This document shows, one piece after another, positions 25,289-36,931 of a stretch of 64,000 bases of DNA. Every line of letters starts with the position of its first letter. Position 1 is the first letter of the stretch. Source of the stretch: Hevea brasiliensis (Eukaryota > Streptophyta > Magnoliopsida > Malpighiales > Euphorbiaceae); contig NC_079502.1 in the NCBI RefSeq assembly GCF_030052815.1, forward strand, positions 7,220,103 through 7,284,102, in the 5' to 3' direction. A program made the position numbers and the translations under genes. The notes under the pieces are model-generated. The model was not told the DNA's origin, did not search any database, and saw only the letters and a list, made by a program, of their open reading frames with translations.

Positions 25289-25567
25289 GCTGCCATGTGT
25301 CTACAAGAGGAAGCAGGAGTTCGGCCATTGATGAGCGATGTCGTTAGTGCTTTGAGTTTCCTTGGAGGAGGTCCAGAAGCAGGTGCTGTTACACATGCTT
25401 CGCCATCAGAGCTAAACACGGTAGGGTATGACGAAGACAGCACTCGAGACCGAGAAGTGGCAGAAGCCATGGAATGGGACTCAAATTCAAGGCAATGCAG
25501 TGTCAAGGTGTGGAAGTGCTTCTCCATTGTAATTTATCATTTGTTGCATATGCACGTGTATATATAG

Positions 25568-26130
25568 TTGTGAATGGATTTGGGTTTTGTCTGGGGACAT
25601 TCTTCAATTCTTTATAGTGTTCTATAAAAACCCAAATGTAAGGAGGAGGATGGAATATGAGTTAAAAAGAAATAAAGATGAATTTCTGAGACAAAGCGTA
25701 ATGGTTTCATAAGCACTCATCGATGCTTCATAAATTTTCTATCAAATAAGAGATGCAGTGCAAAAGGACAGAAGTTTTGGATGTTTCACTTGTTCTGCTG
25801 TATTTGTGATTATTAAGGCTTGATCTATCGGTCGGAATGGCAATGAGGCAGCTTGAAAGTGGAGATCACTCCCCCCATTTCTGCACCATAGGAGTTAAGA
25901 GTTCGAGGTCTGGTAGGGATTTCTTCGTCGAAGCTGGGCGGACGGTTTCCCGGGGAAATTACCTAAAGAATGCAATTTAAAAACTAAATTATCAAAAAGG
26001 GTGGAGGAAAAAATATTTATCAAAATGGGACATTTTTTATGACGTGGAGGAGAGAGATAGGGAGACTCAATCACGAGTAGCGACTAAGGACTAACTTGTA
26101 ATAATAAATTTTTTTTAGACTGAAATGTAA
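25568..26130 (+). other. Kinase 3' flank; probable start of the MULE complex
   Basis: AATAAA at 25671 is the likely kinase poly(A) signal. From about 25950 the sequence changes character (ATTATCAAAAAGGGTGGAGG, ATGGGACATTTTTTATGACGTGG). I take this as the left portion of the PMD-carrying transposon, but I could not match a terminal inverted repeat. Confidence 0.3.
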
Positions 26131-27268
26131 AAAATAAAATAAAATGACAGTTGCAGCAGGGTGCTACCCATAGTAGAGTCTAGCTAACGACAACGGTACA
26201 TATTCTCTCGTTTTACGAAAAAGAGTCTCATTTTAAGAAAAAAAAGTCGTTTTACGAAAGTGAAAAAACACCAAAAAAAAAAAAAAAGAAGTCTGGGCAG
26301 CTGGGTGCTACTCATGGTAGCGTCTGGCTGCCACGTCGTCAGACGAGACGGCTAGTCGCTACTAAAGGTAGCACCAAGCTGCCCGTCAACTCCTTGTCAG
26401 AACCCGTGAGGCGTCAGAACCAGTGAGGCGTCAGAGGCGTCAGACCCGTGACGGAGGGGTATCGTCATGCAGGTGACGCGAATAATAGTAGCGTCTTGGT
26501 CTATTATTTATACCACCCTCACATCCCTCAGCAACCCATCAGCCAGCTTAAGAAAAAAAAAATTCACGTCCCTTAGCAACCCATCAGCTAGCTTAAGAAA
26601 AAAAAAATTCAACCCTACTCTGCTTTCCCTCTAAAATTTTGCTGTAGATCAACTTTATGTAGGAAATTTAGTTAACATTTATTTGCTTATTTTTCTTTGA
26701 TTATAGAAGAAACAAAAGGTAAATAAATATATTTATAGTTAATTTTTTATTATTCATGCTATATAAATATTATATAATAATATCTCTATCTAACAATATT
26801 TGATATATTTTTTTATATGCTAACAATATTTATATCTCTGTGTCTCTCTCTATTTATAGACATATTAAAGCCCATTGAATTTTGAGGTAATTTTATTTTG
26901 AGATAATTTTTTTATTATTATTAATATTAAATAATAATGATATAACAACAATTACTGTAGTATGATTTGTTATAATACTCCAATAAAAATACTATTTATT
27001 AAAATTTTTACACATTCTAATAAAGAAAATAATTTTTTATAAGTGTAATAGTATAATTTTTTTTATTATTGTTGTTAAATAATATTTTTATAATAAAAAT
27101 GATTGCAACATAATTTTTTGTAATACTCTAATATCTCCCTCCTTCTCCCTTTGTCAGTATCTCTTTCTCCTAGCTTGTTAAAAAAGTAAAGTGCAGTGCA
27201 TTTTGAGGTATTATTTTAGTTATTGATTTATATTATAAATTGTTATAATATAATTTTTTATGACCCTT

Positions 27269-27304
<36 letters not shown>

Positions 27305-28313
27305 CGACGTGTAGAGAACTTATAGGTGCAGTGAAGTTTAAGGTAATTTTTTATTTTGAGATTTTTTTTTAATTTTGATGTTAAATACTAACTTTATAAG
27401 AAAAATTAGTATAATATAATTATCTATAATACTGTAAAGAACTACCGTTTATCAAAATTTGTAGATACTGTAAAAGCAAATAATATTTTGTAAGCGTAAT
27501 AGTTAATTTTTTTTTTATTATTGTTGTTAAATAATAATTTTATAATAAAAATTACAGCTATGTAATTTTTTGTAATACTTTAATCTCCCTCTCTCTCTCT
27601 ATTTTTCTATCAATATCTCTTTCTCTCAGCCTGTGGTGAAAGTAAGCTCAAATGCATTTTGACATATTATTTTAATTATTGATGTCATATTACAAATTAT
27701 TGTACTATAATTTTTTATGACACTCTAATCTCTCCCTCTCAATCTCTCTCTCTCTGCCTATAGAGAAATTAAGGCATTGTGAATTTTGAGGTAAATTTTA
27801 CTTTGAACTAATTTTTTTTTATTATTCATATTACATTTTTTTTAATTATTGATGTTAAATACCAATTTTATAATAAAAATTACTACAATTTAATTTTTTA
27901 TAATACTGTAAAAAAAACTACTACTGATTAAAATTCCTGTACACTCTAAAAAAAACAATATTTTGTAAGTGTAAAAGTAAATTCTTTTTAATTATTATTG
28001 TTAAATAATATTTTTATAATAAAAATAACTGTTGTATAAAATTACTGTTATGAATCTTGAGGTAATTTTTATTTTTAGGTAATTTTAATTTTTGTATTAT
28101 TGTTGTTATATGAAAATCTAAATAGAAATTGATATATTAGATGTAAATACAATATTGTATTTGTTAAGTTTTTTATATAACGTGTTATAATAGATATTAA
28201 TATATTAAAAGACTAATAATTAGAGTGATTGTTTGTTTATTTATTTTTATAATGGAAGAGTAATAATACGGTGCAGTGAAAGATTAATAAGTTGATTATT
28301 ACCCTTGATAGGA
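26131..28313 (+). promoter_or_regulatory. Promoter and leader region of the PMD gene
   Basis: This block has GCTACC(C/T)ATGGTAG-type repeated wording and short GAGGCGTCAGA repeats at 26405-26450. A TATTTATACCAC TATA-like site lies at about 26507. A 45-bp tandem duplication (AGCAACCCATCAGC...) covers 26526-26615. CT tracts and about 450-bp tandem repeats (separate entry) follow. An acceptor-like CTTGATAG precedes the start codon by 3 bases, so the repeat-rich part may be a 5' UTR intron. This is inferred from sequence appearance only. Confidence 0.35.
26881..28050. repeat. Tandem repeat, about 450-bp period, CT-rich parts
   Basis: TTTGAGGTAA or a variant begins units at 26881, about 27338 and 27784. 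Each unit continues with a TTGTTAAATAATA stretch, TTTTATAATAAAAATTAC, then GTAATACTNTAATCTC followed by a (CT)n tract and a GTGCAGTG or similar end. At least two and a half diverged units are present. Confidence 0.75.
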
Positions 28314-30837
28314 ATGGAAGGAGAACAAATGCACAGTCAAATTTACCTGTGGCCAAGTCCATCTGATTATTTAAAACTCAGACACCAGAGACTTCATCGG
28401 TCAGAGTCTATCTGGGAAGGTACAATGCAGGAAGAGGTGATAACTTGCAGAAGACATGCAGATGTTCTTCACTTGGATGCCTCTCCACAATTGATTGTTC
28501 TTCATTTGACGGAAAGTGGTTTTATTGGAGTATCTCGAATGAGATTTTTTTCATTAGATTGGCATTTAATATCAGCTCTAATTGAAAGGTGGAGACTTGA
28601 GACGCATACATTCATGTTGCCGATAAGAGAGTGTACTATCACTCTAGGAGATATCAGCATAATTATTGGATTGCCTATAGATGGTCATGCAGTAACTGGT
28701 AATTCTAGATTGGATTGGCCATCTATTTGTGAAGAATATCTAGGCATAAGGCCACCTCCACATGTATTTAAGGGATGTGGATTATATATGTCATGGCTTA
28801 TAGGTCAATTTGAAGCTATTCCTGAAGGAGCTGATGATGCCACTTTACTTATACACGCACGAGCATATATAATGCATCTAATTGGAGGTTCACTTTTCAA
28901 TGACAAATCAAACGCTCGTGTTAATTTGATATTCCTATCATTGCTTGCGAATATGAGACAGGCTAGGCAATATAGTTGGGGTTCAACATGCCTTGCATAT
29001 CTATATAGGGAGCTTTTCCGTGGAGCAAATCCTGAAACTAAAGAGATATCTGGTGCCCTTTTCATCTTACAGATTTGGACATGGGAGAGAATTTTACCAG
29101 ATCCAGCACCACATGATAATGCTCCATTGGGTAGTAGGTACGCACGTTAGTATTGATTTTTTTATATGTAATACAAAATTCAAACATTTATAAATTAAGA
29201 AATAAATTAATGGGTTACTTTGCAGGTGGAGTAATATGCGACAGGTGACACAGGTTACCGCGCATGTATTAATCCAAATGAGAGATAATATTGATAGAAT
29301 GGCGGATAATGATGTAAGATATATACTAACATATTTCTATTAAATTAATTATAAGAGTTAATCTTATTTTCATGATTTTCATCTAACAACAATTATTTCT
29401 ATGGTTTATATTTGCAGTTTATATGTGAACCATATACCAAGGATGTACTAAATGGTTTGCCTGAGTATTACATGCAAGGGGAGGGTGTGTGGCGGGCAAT
29501 GGTGCCACTAATCTACTTTCACATTATTGAGTGGCACCAACCTGATAGGATATTACGGCAATTTGGATTACAACAGCCGATTCCTCGGCCCCCTCGTCAA
29601 ACAAATGACTTGCATCAAACTTCACTGCGACAAGGTGATGGTGACTGGGCAACATTTCATGCCCAATATATTAACAAATGGAATAGATGCCTCCAATTCA
29701 TTGTACCAGGTGAAGCTGTTACGAGGCCACTCCACCATCATTCGCAGTACATGGAGTGGTATCGCCGCTTGTCTAGATGATGGATCTCAGTAACAGGAGC
29801 TGCTATAGGTTCTATGGTAAAGTATCATTTTTACATTTGTTTCTTTAACAATGTATTTGGTTATTAAGTAATAAATTAAGTATGTAATTTTATTATATTC
29901 AACATTATGTTTCACAGAAGGATGGCCTAGAAGAATTGCTTATTACATTAGAAGATCTGTTCGCACAGAATATTATATATAGTAAAAGATTAGTCCTAAA
30001 CATGCTACAAGCCTTGGACGAGGAGAAGCGTCTTATTAACCGACGACCATCATATCCAGATCTGGCCCCACCAGCGCATGTTTTTGGAGAGTTGTTAGAA
30101 GATCCATCAATTGTGCAATCGCAGCAACAGCAGAGAAGGCATAGGGGAGGACAAGCAAGACAAAGGGAGCAATTTCATCCGTCTACAACGCCAATAACTA
30201 AAGCGGTGCCATACCCTATCTTTTACCATCCCTTTGACAGTTTTGATGCTAGGGCACTACCTCCTACCCAATTTCCCGAAGTTGGTCCATCAACATCCAT
30301 TCAACATTCACTGAATATTTACAAAGTCAGTACATAGATTGGACCCCTGGTCCATCCATGCCAGGCCCTTCTGGACAGCGGATGCCTTCGTCCTCACATC
30401 ATATGATGCAATAAGAAAGGACATCATTCGAGTTCATTTCAACTCAACATGAGAGGACACCATTTGATGCAATGTTTGCCCCTTTCTCTCGACCATACAC
30501 AGATGTACCTTCAACATCCCGATATGGATTCTAAGCTGCAGAAGCTTCAGAGATGTATTTTGCACCTCATGATTCTGAGCTTGGGACTTTTGCATCAGGG
30601 GTGGGACTCTTTGGGCATTATGAATCTGGTTCAATGCAGAATGAGGCAAGTCCATGTTCAAGCATGAAGCAAACTGGACTAGAACTTCAACTGATGTCAA
30701 CACAAGATATTGATGGACATGAAGATCAAGGAGAACATCGCAGACATGGGAGGTGGGCTGGTGCATTGCGTCATGCAGGACAGAGGAGGCATCCAAGATG
30801 TGGCACATGGCCAATTTTTATTTTTATTTCTTTGTGA
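28314..30837 (+). pseudogene. Plant mobile domain (MAIN/MAIL-like) gene, decayed
   Basis: Four exons: 28314-29137, 29226-29313, 29418-29816 and 29918-30837, all with GT-AG limits and consistent phase. The product resembles the plant mobile domain family, which includes MAIN and MAIL1 in Arabidopsis and many transposon-borne relatives. Diagnostic pieces are SESIWEGT, MLPIRECTITLGDISIIIGL, a DWPSICEEYLG stretch, VWRAMVPLIYFHIIEWHQP, QFGLQQPIP and EWYRRLSR. The C-terminal tail is Gln/Arg/His-rich and ends GRWAGALRHAG...RCGT, as in relatives. Damage: TGA at 29778 where R is expected before WISVTGAAIGSM; a frame change near 30316; TAA codons near 30412 and 30533 where Gln fits. Function of transposon-borne PMD proteins is unknown; host MAIN proteins act in silencing and meristem maintenance. 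I start at ATG 28314 because the frame upstream has only a TTG. Confidence 0.85.
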
Positions 30838-31142
30838 TTTATTTAGTACATGTATAAAATATGTGTCATAAATGACATTGCTAGAAAAAATATGCATTTA
30901 TTATAATATCTAAAATTAATTTTAGTGATGTCATTAATTTTGCAAACGTAAACTCTGTTTATAGAATAATGTATTTATAGATATAATAAACATAAGTCTC
31001 AAAATTTAACTTAACCATCAAGTACGTAGTTGTTAATTTAACTAAACATTAATTCACATAAAAATTTTCATCAACAACCAAGTACATAGTTTTAAAAAAA
31101 AAAAACATATATCCATACAGTCCATACTTATGAATATTATGA
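30838..31142. other. Non-coding spacer between convergent genes
   Basis: AT-rich gap between the + strand PMD gene and the - strand locus. No ORF or element edge is visible. Confidence 0.5.
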
Positions 31143-31780
31143 CTAGGCAATTTTCTTGCAATGTCCGTGTATTTCACCTTCAATTGTGCACTTGGCAATT
31201 TTAAAACTTCGATGACTTTTCAGTTGTCTCATATATTCATATAATTGGAAATAATTATTTCCAAATTCTTTTCACGCGTGGACTACAATAACATATTCAA
31301 AACATAATTATAAATATGACAATAAAAATAAATTTACAATCCATTTTAAATAATACTATAGTTATAAACATACCTGATCTTTTATTCTTTTCTCTATGAC
31401 AATATATCTCCTGTGGAACAGGTAGAGTTTCCATACATGTTAAGGTACTCTCTGTATTTGGGATGACTTCCTCTAGGAAAAAAGTTAAAACTAGTTCATT
31501 ATAGATGTCAACACCCTCTTGTTCCCAAATTCGAGATAGCAAGTGGAAATATCGAATGGGAACAGTTTCAATTAAGACATTAACTTTTTCTGTTTCTTGT
31601 ATCTGATAACCAGTATTAATGATTTTTTGTAAGAAATTATTAATTTCAACAACATGCTCCGTTATGCATCTTCCAGGCTTCCATTTAAGTTCATCAATGT
31701 TCTGCAGCCTAAACCTAATATTTCTATTGATATTGCCCTCTTAAAATGCTTGGAGTGAATTTCATAATGACCATCTACAA
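31143..31780 (-). pseudogene. Spliced minus-strand locus, faintly Gag-like
   Basis: A likely exon runs from about 31780 (acceptor TTTTTTTGTAG, then ATGGTCATTATG) to about 31376, where AGATCAG is followed by a good donor GTATGT. A last exon starts after an acceptor near 31275 and ends with TAG at 31143-31145. One frame change is needed near 31735. Readable pieces include LQNIDELKWKPGR, HVVEINNFLQKI, VNVLIETVPIRYFHLLSRI and YEYMRQLKSHRSF. The spacing of a helix, then L...P..Y, then an acidic helix recalls the UBN2-type Gag of Copia elements, but no zinc knuckle follows. This similarity is by eye only; the locus could instead be an unknown accessory gene of the transposon. Confidence 0.35.
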
Positions 31781-31978
31781 AAAAAAATTAAATAAATAAA
31801 TAATAGTACTATTAAACATACTAAAAATTAAGAAAACATAATAATGAATAAAGCAGAAAATTAACAATACATTGTCAAGTCAAATACACGTAAGTGACAA
31901 CACGTAATAATTAAAAAAGGTAATAATTGAAAATATAGAATAACATTGTTATGAATTTATTATAATAATATCAATTCA

Positions 31979-32712
31979 CTAACAACATGGTGGAAGACAA
32001 TATGGAAGAAATTTTACAAAATCATTATCGTCACTATCGCTGAAATCAGAAATTTCATCATAATCAACAATTAATTGTAATGTAGTTAGACTTTGTTTTT
32101 CACCTACATTTTTGTATGGACTAAACTGATTGTGAAAATGTTCAAGATGATTATTCATTTTATCTATCTCAAGTTGTAATTGTGCTTTCACTTTGCATAT
32201 TTCTTCATCAGTATTCCGTTTTAAATCAGCTGAATGCACTTTCGGGACTGATAAATCATGAAATCTATAATATGCTTCCATCTCACATCGTATCTCCCAT
32301 AATCTCTCCCATTCATATTGTGGAGAAATTATAACTGTACCAAAATCAGCAATATTCTTTGAATGCTTTCCAACAAATATATGATTTGCATAGCCTCTCT
32401 GAATACATGTGTAACTAAGCAAGTTGACAAAAGGTCTTTTATGACCATACCATGTGCATCCATTGGGATCACTATATTTTTCTACAACATCACCACCTAC
32501 ATGAACACATGATGCCGTGAAACGTTTCTTTTTCGATAATTCACCACCAACGTTTATCCTACTCATATTGTCACACCTTACTCCTCTGTAAGGCATAACA
32601 TAATCCCGTAGTATACTTAATGAATTACCGACTTCGTCTACCAATAACCCATTAAATACACTACAAGGGATTTTAAAACAATTTTCTTGCTTTTTGAAAG
32701 TGGTGAGCACTT
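31979..32712 (-). CDS. Unknown 244-codon exon, acidic C-terminus
   Basis: I do not recognise this protein. An open frame of about 244 codons begins right after an acceptor-like TTTTTAATACTTGTTAG at 32713 and ends with TAG at 31979. No in-frame ATG lies near its start (a TAA precedes), so it is probably an internal or last exon whose 5' part was separated by the LTR-derived insertion at about 32.74-42.23 kb. It contains an FTASCVHVGGDVV stretch, a CTWYGHKRPF motif, a probable coiled segment (ICKVKAQLQLEIDKMN) and an acidic run (DEISDFSDSDDND) before a Cys/Pro end. It has the same orientation as the transposase. It may be part of the locus at 31143-31780 or a separate accessory gene. Confidence 0.4.
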
Positions 32713-32739
32713 CTAACAAGTATTAAAAAGATTTAATTG

Positions 32740-33235
32740 AAGTTAAAAAATTAAGTAAAATTTTTATCCATTTTTATTTTTCCGTAAATTTTGGAAAAAT
32801 TTCGACAGAGTGCCGGCTGCAATTGAGAAAAACCAAAATTTTACTTGTAGAAAACACTTCCAATAGAACACTTCATCAAATCACAGCCACCATTATAACT
32901 CAAATCAGCACAATTTCCTCTAAACTCCACAATTCAATCAATATGTCACAACTCAAAATTTCAATTCAATTATTTCCAAAAATAGTAATAATTAGTTTCA
33001 TACACATTGCGTTAAAGAAAAATTAATTTATATTTATCAGTCCAAAAATTATATCAGAAAATCCAAAATAATATTATTACAAAATCTATACAACTGCTCA
33101 TGACCAATTTATAAATGTACATATAATCAATTACATCAAAATAAACATGTACAATCAGGGTATAAAATTATACCCGACAAAAGGTCCAGAAGTAGCTCTG
33201 AAATCCTCAGTAGCTCACTCTGCTACTCTACTAGT
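32740..33235 (-). mobile_element. LTR-derived segment, left part
   Basis: Continuous, after removal of the 33236-39461 unit, with the sequence from 39462 rightwards: ACTCTACTAGT joins CTCTCTATCTGCGATAG. Together they form an LTR-like segment in minus orientation whose other end is at 42225. The left edge is approximate, since I found no matching target duplication. No protein frame is present. Confidence 0.5.
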
Positions 33236-33649
33236 TGTCGCAAGGGTTTTTGTGGTCATCTCGACACGTTCTCACCGAAGTGGGTAAAGTGAGGAGTCGC
33301 CACTTTAATTTTGAGAAAAATTAAAGAAAACCATTTGTGATGGTAAATTTAAAAAGAAACCACTTCAAAAACAGAGATTCTAGGTTCGGGGTTCGTATAC
33401 GGGTAGGGAAGGTGTTAGGCACCCCACCTCGTCCCTCAACGAGAGTAAGCAGATTTAACATTATGCTCTTTATAAATTAAAATTGGTAATTAGGGGGGGT
33501 TGGAGTGACGATGTTAATCCTTCATATGAATAAAAGGAAAATTTGATATTTCACTATTCAGGGCTGCCCAAGAACATGAATACATGAGATGACCCTTAGA
33601 GAGTAGGCATCGTGTGGTGGATTTTTGTTTAGGGGTTACTTTGTATATT

Positions 33650-34230
33650 GAAGTTGTGATATTTTAATTTGGATTTTAGTTAAGAGAATTCGGGTAAGAA
33701 ATTTCTCTCGATCCCTTGATGTATTTTGTTAAGAGTTCGAGTAGGAGATTTCGGATAAGAACTCTCCTCCGATCTCCACATATATTATTAAGATTTTTGG
33801 CTGAGAATCGGGTAAGAACTCTCCCCCGATCTCTTAAAGTATTCTGTTTAAAATTTAAGTGAAGAATCTTGGATAAGAACTCTCCTCTGATTTCTACATA
33901 CTTTTAAGATTCTGATTGAGAATCGGGTAAGAACTCTTCCTCGATCTCTTAAAGTATTCTGTTAAAAATTTAAGTGAAGGATCTCGGATAAGAACTCTCC
34001 TCCGATCTCCACATATTTTTAAGATTTTGGTTGAGAATCGGGTAAGAACTCTCCCCCGATCTCTTAAAGTATCCTATTTTTTTTAAAAAAAAAAATTAAA
34101 CCGAGCTCAGGTAAGGACTCTCCCCTGAACTCCTAATGTGTTTGCGTTAAAAATTAAACTGAGTCTGGGTAAGAACTCTCCCCGAACTCTTAATATGTTT
34201 ATTAGAATAGAGTTTTATAAGAACTTGGGA
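33650..34230 (+). repeat. Tandem array with TAAGAACTCTCC core (copy 1)
   Basis: About nine units of roughly 55-65 bp. Each carries a variant of (C)GGGTAAGAACTCTCCCCCGATCTC followed by an AT-rich spacer. Two alternating unit types give a period near 118 bp. The homologous array of copy 2 is at 50045-50385. Confidence 0.8.
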
Positions 34231-36529
34231 GTAAGGAGTCAGGTAAAGGGTCTTTCTGGACCCCCCCTTTTATAGGAATAGAGTACCGAAGACACAGGAA
34301 GTCCAGGTAAAGCTTTTCCTAGCCTACAGAACCTTATAACTAGATAGTGGACGAAATATCGAACTCTTTGCCGATCTTTCGCCTGATCATTTTATTAGAA
34401 TTCTTCGATTAGCGATATCCGATCTCTTTTTGTCGCTAGTCCGGGATCCGATCTCATCTTAATTCCCGATCTATTGTATTTTTGCCTAGTTTCGTTCTGA
34501 GGCCCGATCTCATAACTTGTTTATTTGACCTATTCTTATTTTTTATCTATTCGACCTTTTGCTACACCTATCTTTTGTCACTTTTTATTCATTCAGGCCC
34601 GAAGCTCTCATGTTAAGATACTTCTACCTATATCTTTTAGATTATCTACAAGTTGTCCACGACCTGAACGTCTATTCTCGAAGGAAATGAAAACTAAGAG
34701 GTGATAAATAGAGTTTACGAATGAATAGAAAAAAAAGACCTAGGAAATAACTATTGGCTTGGATAATCTACTTTGAGATTTTAGTGCGACTAAATATAAG
34801 AGAAATTTTAAGAATAAAAATGGAGAAAATAAAGCACGAGTATTCGACAAAATGACAGTTTAAACACTTACCTATGGGAAGTTAAGGAGACAGATGAGCC
34901 AACTCCAGTGTCCACAAATCTTGTAGAGGTGAAAGTTGACGGCAAAAGGACTCGAACTTGCCCTACGTAATGGGAATAGATCGAAACCAAGTTGAGCTTA
35001 GAGAGTAATGCGCTGATAATAGAGTGGTGAGAATGGAACTGAACAAAGTAATGAACAGGCACTGAAAATGAAAATCTCAGGGTTCAAAGCTCCCTTTTTG
35101 TGAAAATACTTAAGAAAACTGATTTCTAAAGTTTCTCAACACTACGAAAGCTCAGAATGGTAAGTAGCAAGACTGAATCAAATTTCAGAGTCTTTCCACT
35201 ACAATCACCACCTTCTCTTTTTTTTTTTTACCCGTCCCTTCTACAGTATTGCATGCAGGTATTTATAGGAAATGAGTGCCCATAATGAAGGGTCAGGATC
35301 TCGCCAGGGGAGACGGAGGGTTTAGATTCAAAAGGACATAATCTGATGTCTGAGAATTAAAGAGAATCAAAATGAAGGGTTGGAATTCCGTTCAGAATAT
35401 CCGTCCTTTCTTCTTTTAATCCAACGGCTCAGGGTCTGGCCTTACAAGATGGATCCGAAAGCTGAGAATAAAAAGCGTCGAACCTGTTGTCTGCTTTTTA
35501 ATCTAAGGGCTCTGGGTCCATCCTTACGATTATGATCATCCGTGAAAATCGAGATGTACAGGACTGCCATAACTATTTTGGCATCTGTCAACTAGGTGGA
35601 CGTTTCTGCAGATGAGGCGTGTGGTGAGGATTTGATCATGCCTGCAACGCTTTAACTAACTTGGCCCTGATGATGAAGAGAGTTAATTGAAAGTTATTTA
35701 ATCTCTCCGTGCTTTCCGATCTCTATTTTCTTCCGATCTCCCTATTATGACCCTCTCCTTTTTCGATCTCTCTCATATTGGGTCCCCCCCTCATTTCCCG
35801 ATCTCTCCCATTCTAGATTTTTCCTCTTTATATGGAACTTGCCTTGGTCAAAGCAATTAATTCTTCAGTTATCGATGCATCCGCTTTGATTTCTGTATGC
35901 AATAAATGCACAGGCCCTATATATATGCACCTACAGGAAATCCCCTTTACACTTCAATTTTCCTCCTTCAATTTTTCAATGCTCTATTTCTCCAATTCTA
36001 GCTTCTCTGGTAATAATTCTGATTATGGTGGCTGCTTTTGATCTTTTTCCTACTGTTTTCTTCGCCCTTTTTCTGAAAATTTATGACCCCGGCGATCGGA
36101 GAACCATGAGGACATTATCTGATGACAGTGATGGAACCGGACTAATTTACCGATCAAGATTGAAAGTGACGATCGTGCCTATCTCGAATCGGTCTACCGG
36201 TATAATCGGTGGATCGATCTCGGACAAGAGGACTGCTAATTTCAATCTTAATGTCGGTGACCGCCTCTTGAATTTCATTTGGCTCCTATCCACATCGGAC
36301 GTCCCGACTGCAGCTCGGTTCTGGTCGATGACATTGGCAATGACTCCGCTCAATATCATGAGAGTCATAGTCACCCCATCTGAGCTGCACATCTATCCAA
36401 CATTTGTGGCTGGCTTTCTGATCAAACATATCTTTTGATTCAACCACAAGACTAGGCTTTGACATAGGCCTGCTTTTTGAACCTAGGAGTAGTCTTAAGC
36501 TAGGTAGGATGTAGTGCTGATCATTAAAG

Positions 36530-36630
36530 ATCACCCAAATGATGTAATCCGATCTTTAGAGATCTTGCTAATAATGTAATCTGATCTTTTGAGATCACCC
36601 AAATGATGTAATCCGATCTTTTGGAAATAA
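36530..36630 (+). repeat. Short GATGTAATCCGATCT repeats (copy 1)
   Basis: Three near copies of a unit with CACCCAAATGATGTAATCCGATCTTTNGA. The equivalent, expanded array in copy 2 is at 47640-47855. Confidence 0.8.
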
Positions 36631-36900
36631 AATAAAATTTTTGTTTAAATGTTTGTCTTATTATTGCATTAGTTATTTTCTGATCTCTGATATGTGTATC
36701 CGATCTGATTTCTAAATGAATCACCATTAGCCGATCCGTGGTTTTGGAAGTTTGCTCAATCCGATGAACCTGACTAATCGATCTCATTTATTCGATTTTA
36801 TTATGTTTCTGGAACCTTCTTGCGACGTGTCAAGGAAGCAGTCGGTTCCACTAACCGATGCTTTGCTTGGGACTTCGCTAGCATTTAATGCTCAAACGGG

Positions 36901-36908
36901 TATAAAAA
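36901..36908 (+). promoter_or_regulatory. TATA box of the unit's internal gene (copy 1)
   Basis: TATAAAAA in a GC-richer context (CGGGTATAAAAAGGGG). Copy 2 has TATAAATAGGGG at the corresponding place, so the box is conserved between copies. Confidence 0.65.
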
Positions 36909-36931
36909 GGGGAGAGGTGAGTCAGTTGTCT

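Larger units (their letters stand above)
19646..25567 (+). pseudogene. RLCK-VII (PBL27-like) kinase, broken and Copia-split
   Basis: Exons are readable with GT-AG limits: 19646-19712, 19814-20028, 20104-20293, 20381 to about 20686, 20776-20882, and 25289-25567. The start MSCFSCFSSHDKK fits the acylation-type N-terminus of this family. Exon 2 has the Gly-rich loop ([11 protein letters not shown]), exon 3 the lysine (VAVKQLD), and exon 4 the catalytic loop ([11 protein letters not shown]). The intact homologue would phosphorylate immune-signalling substrates at the plasma membrane. Damage: the DFG motif reads DFR (SDFRLAKL). After GTYDY the exon jumps, out of frame, to ITGRRAID, so the APE motif and about 28 residues are missing. 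A Copia element (20883-25288) then splits the codon run AVAA/AMCLQ. Translation ends at 25567, and AATAAA at 25671 is a likely poly(A) signal. I judge it non-functional. Confidence 0.88.

Noticed and set aside
19646..25567. Treating the kinase as a working gene with a giant intron holding the Copia element
   Set aside because: The Copia lies within an exon without splice sites at its edges, and the kinase also lacks its APE segment and has DFR.
35832..36438. Two overlapping plus-strand frames in copy 1 upstream of its gene
   Set aside because: The corresponding part of copy 2 does not keep a matching frame, so I treat this as non-coding LTR-like sequence.
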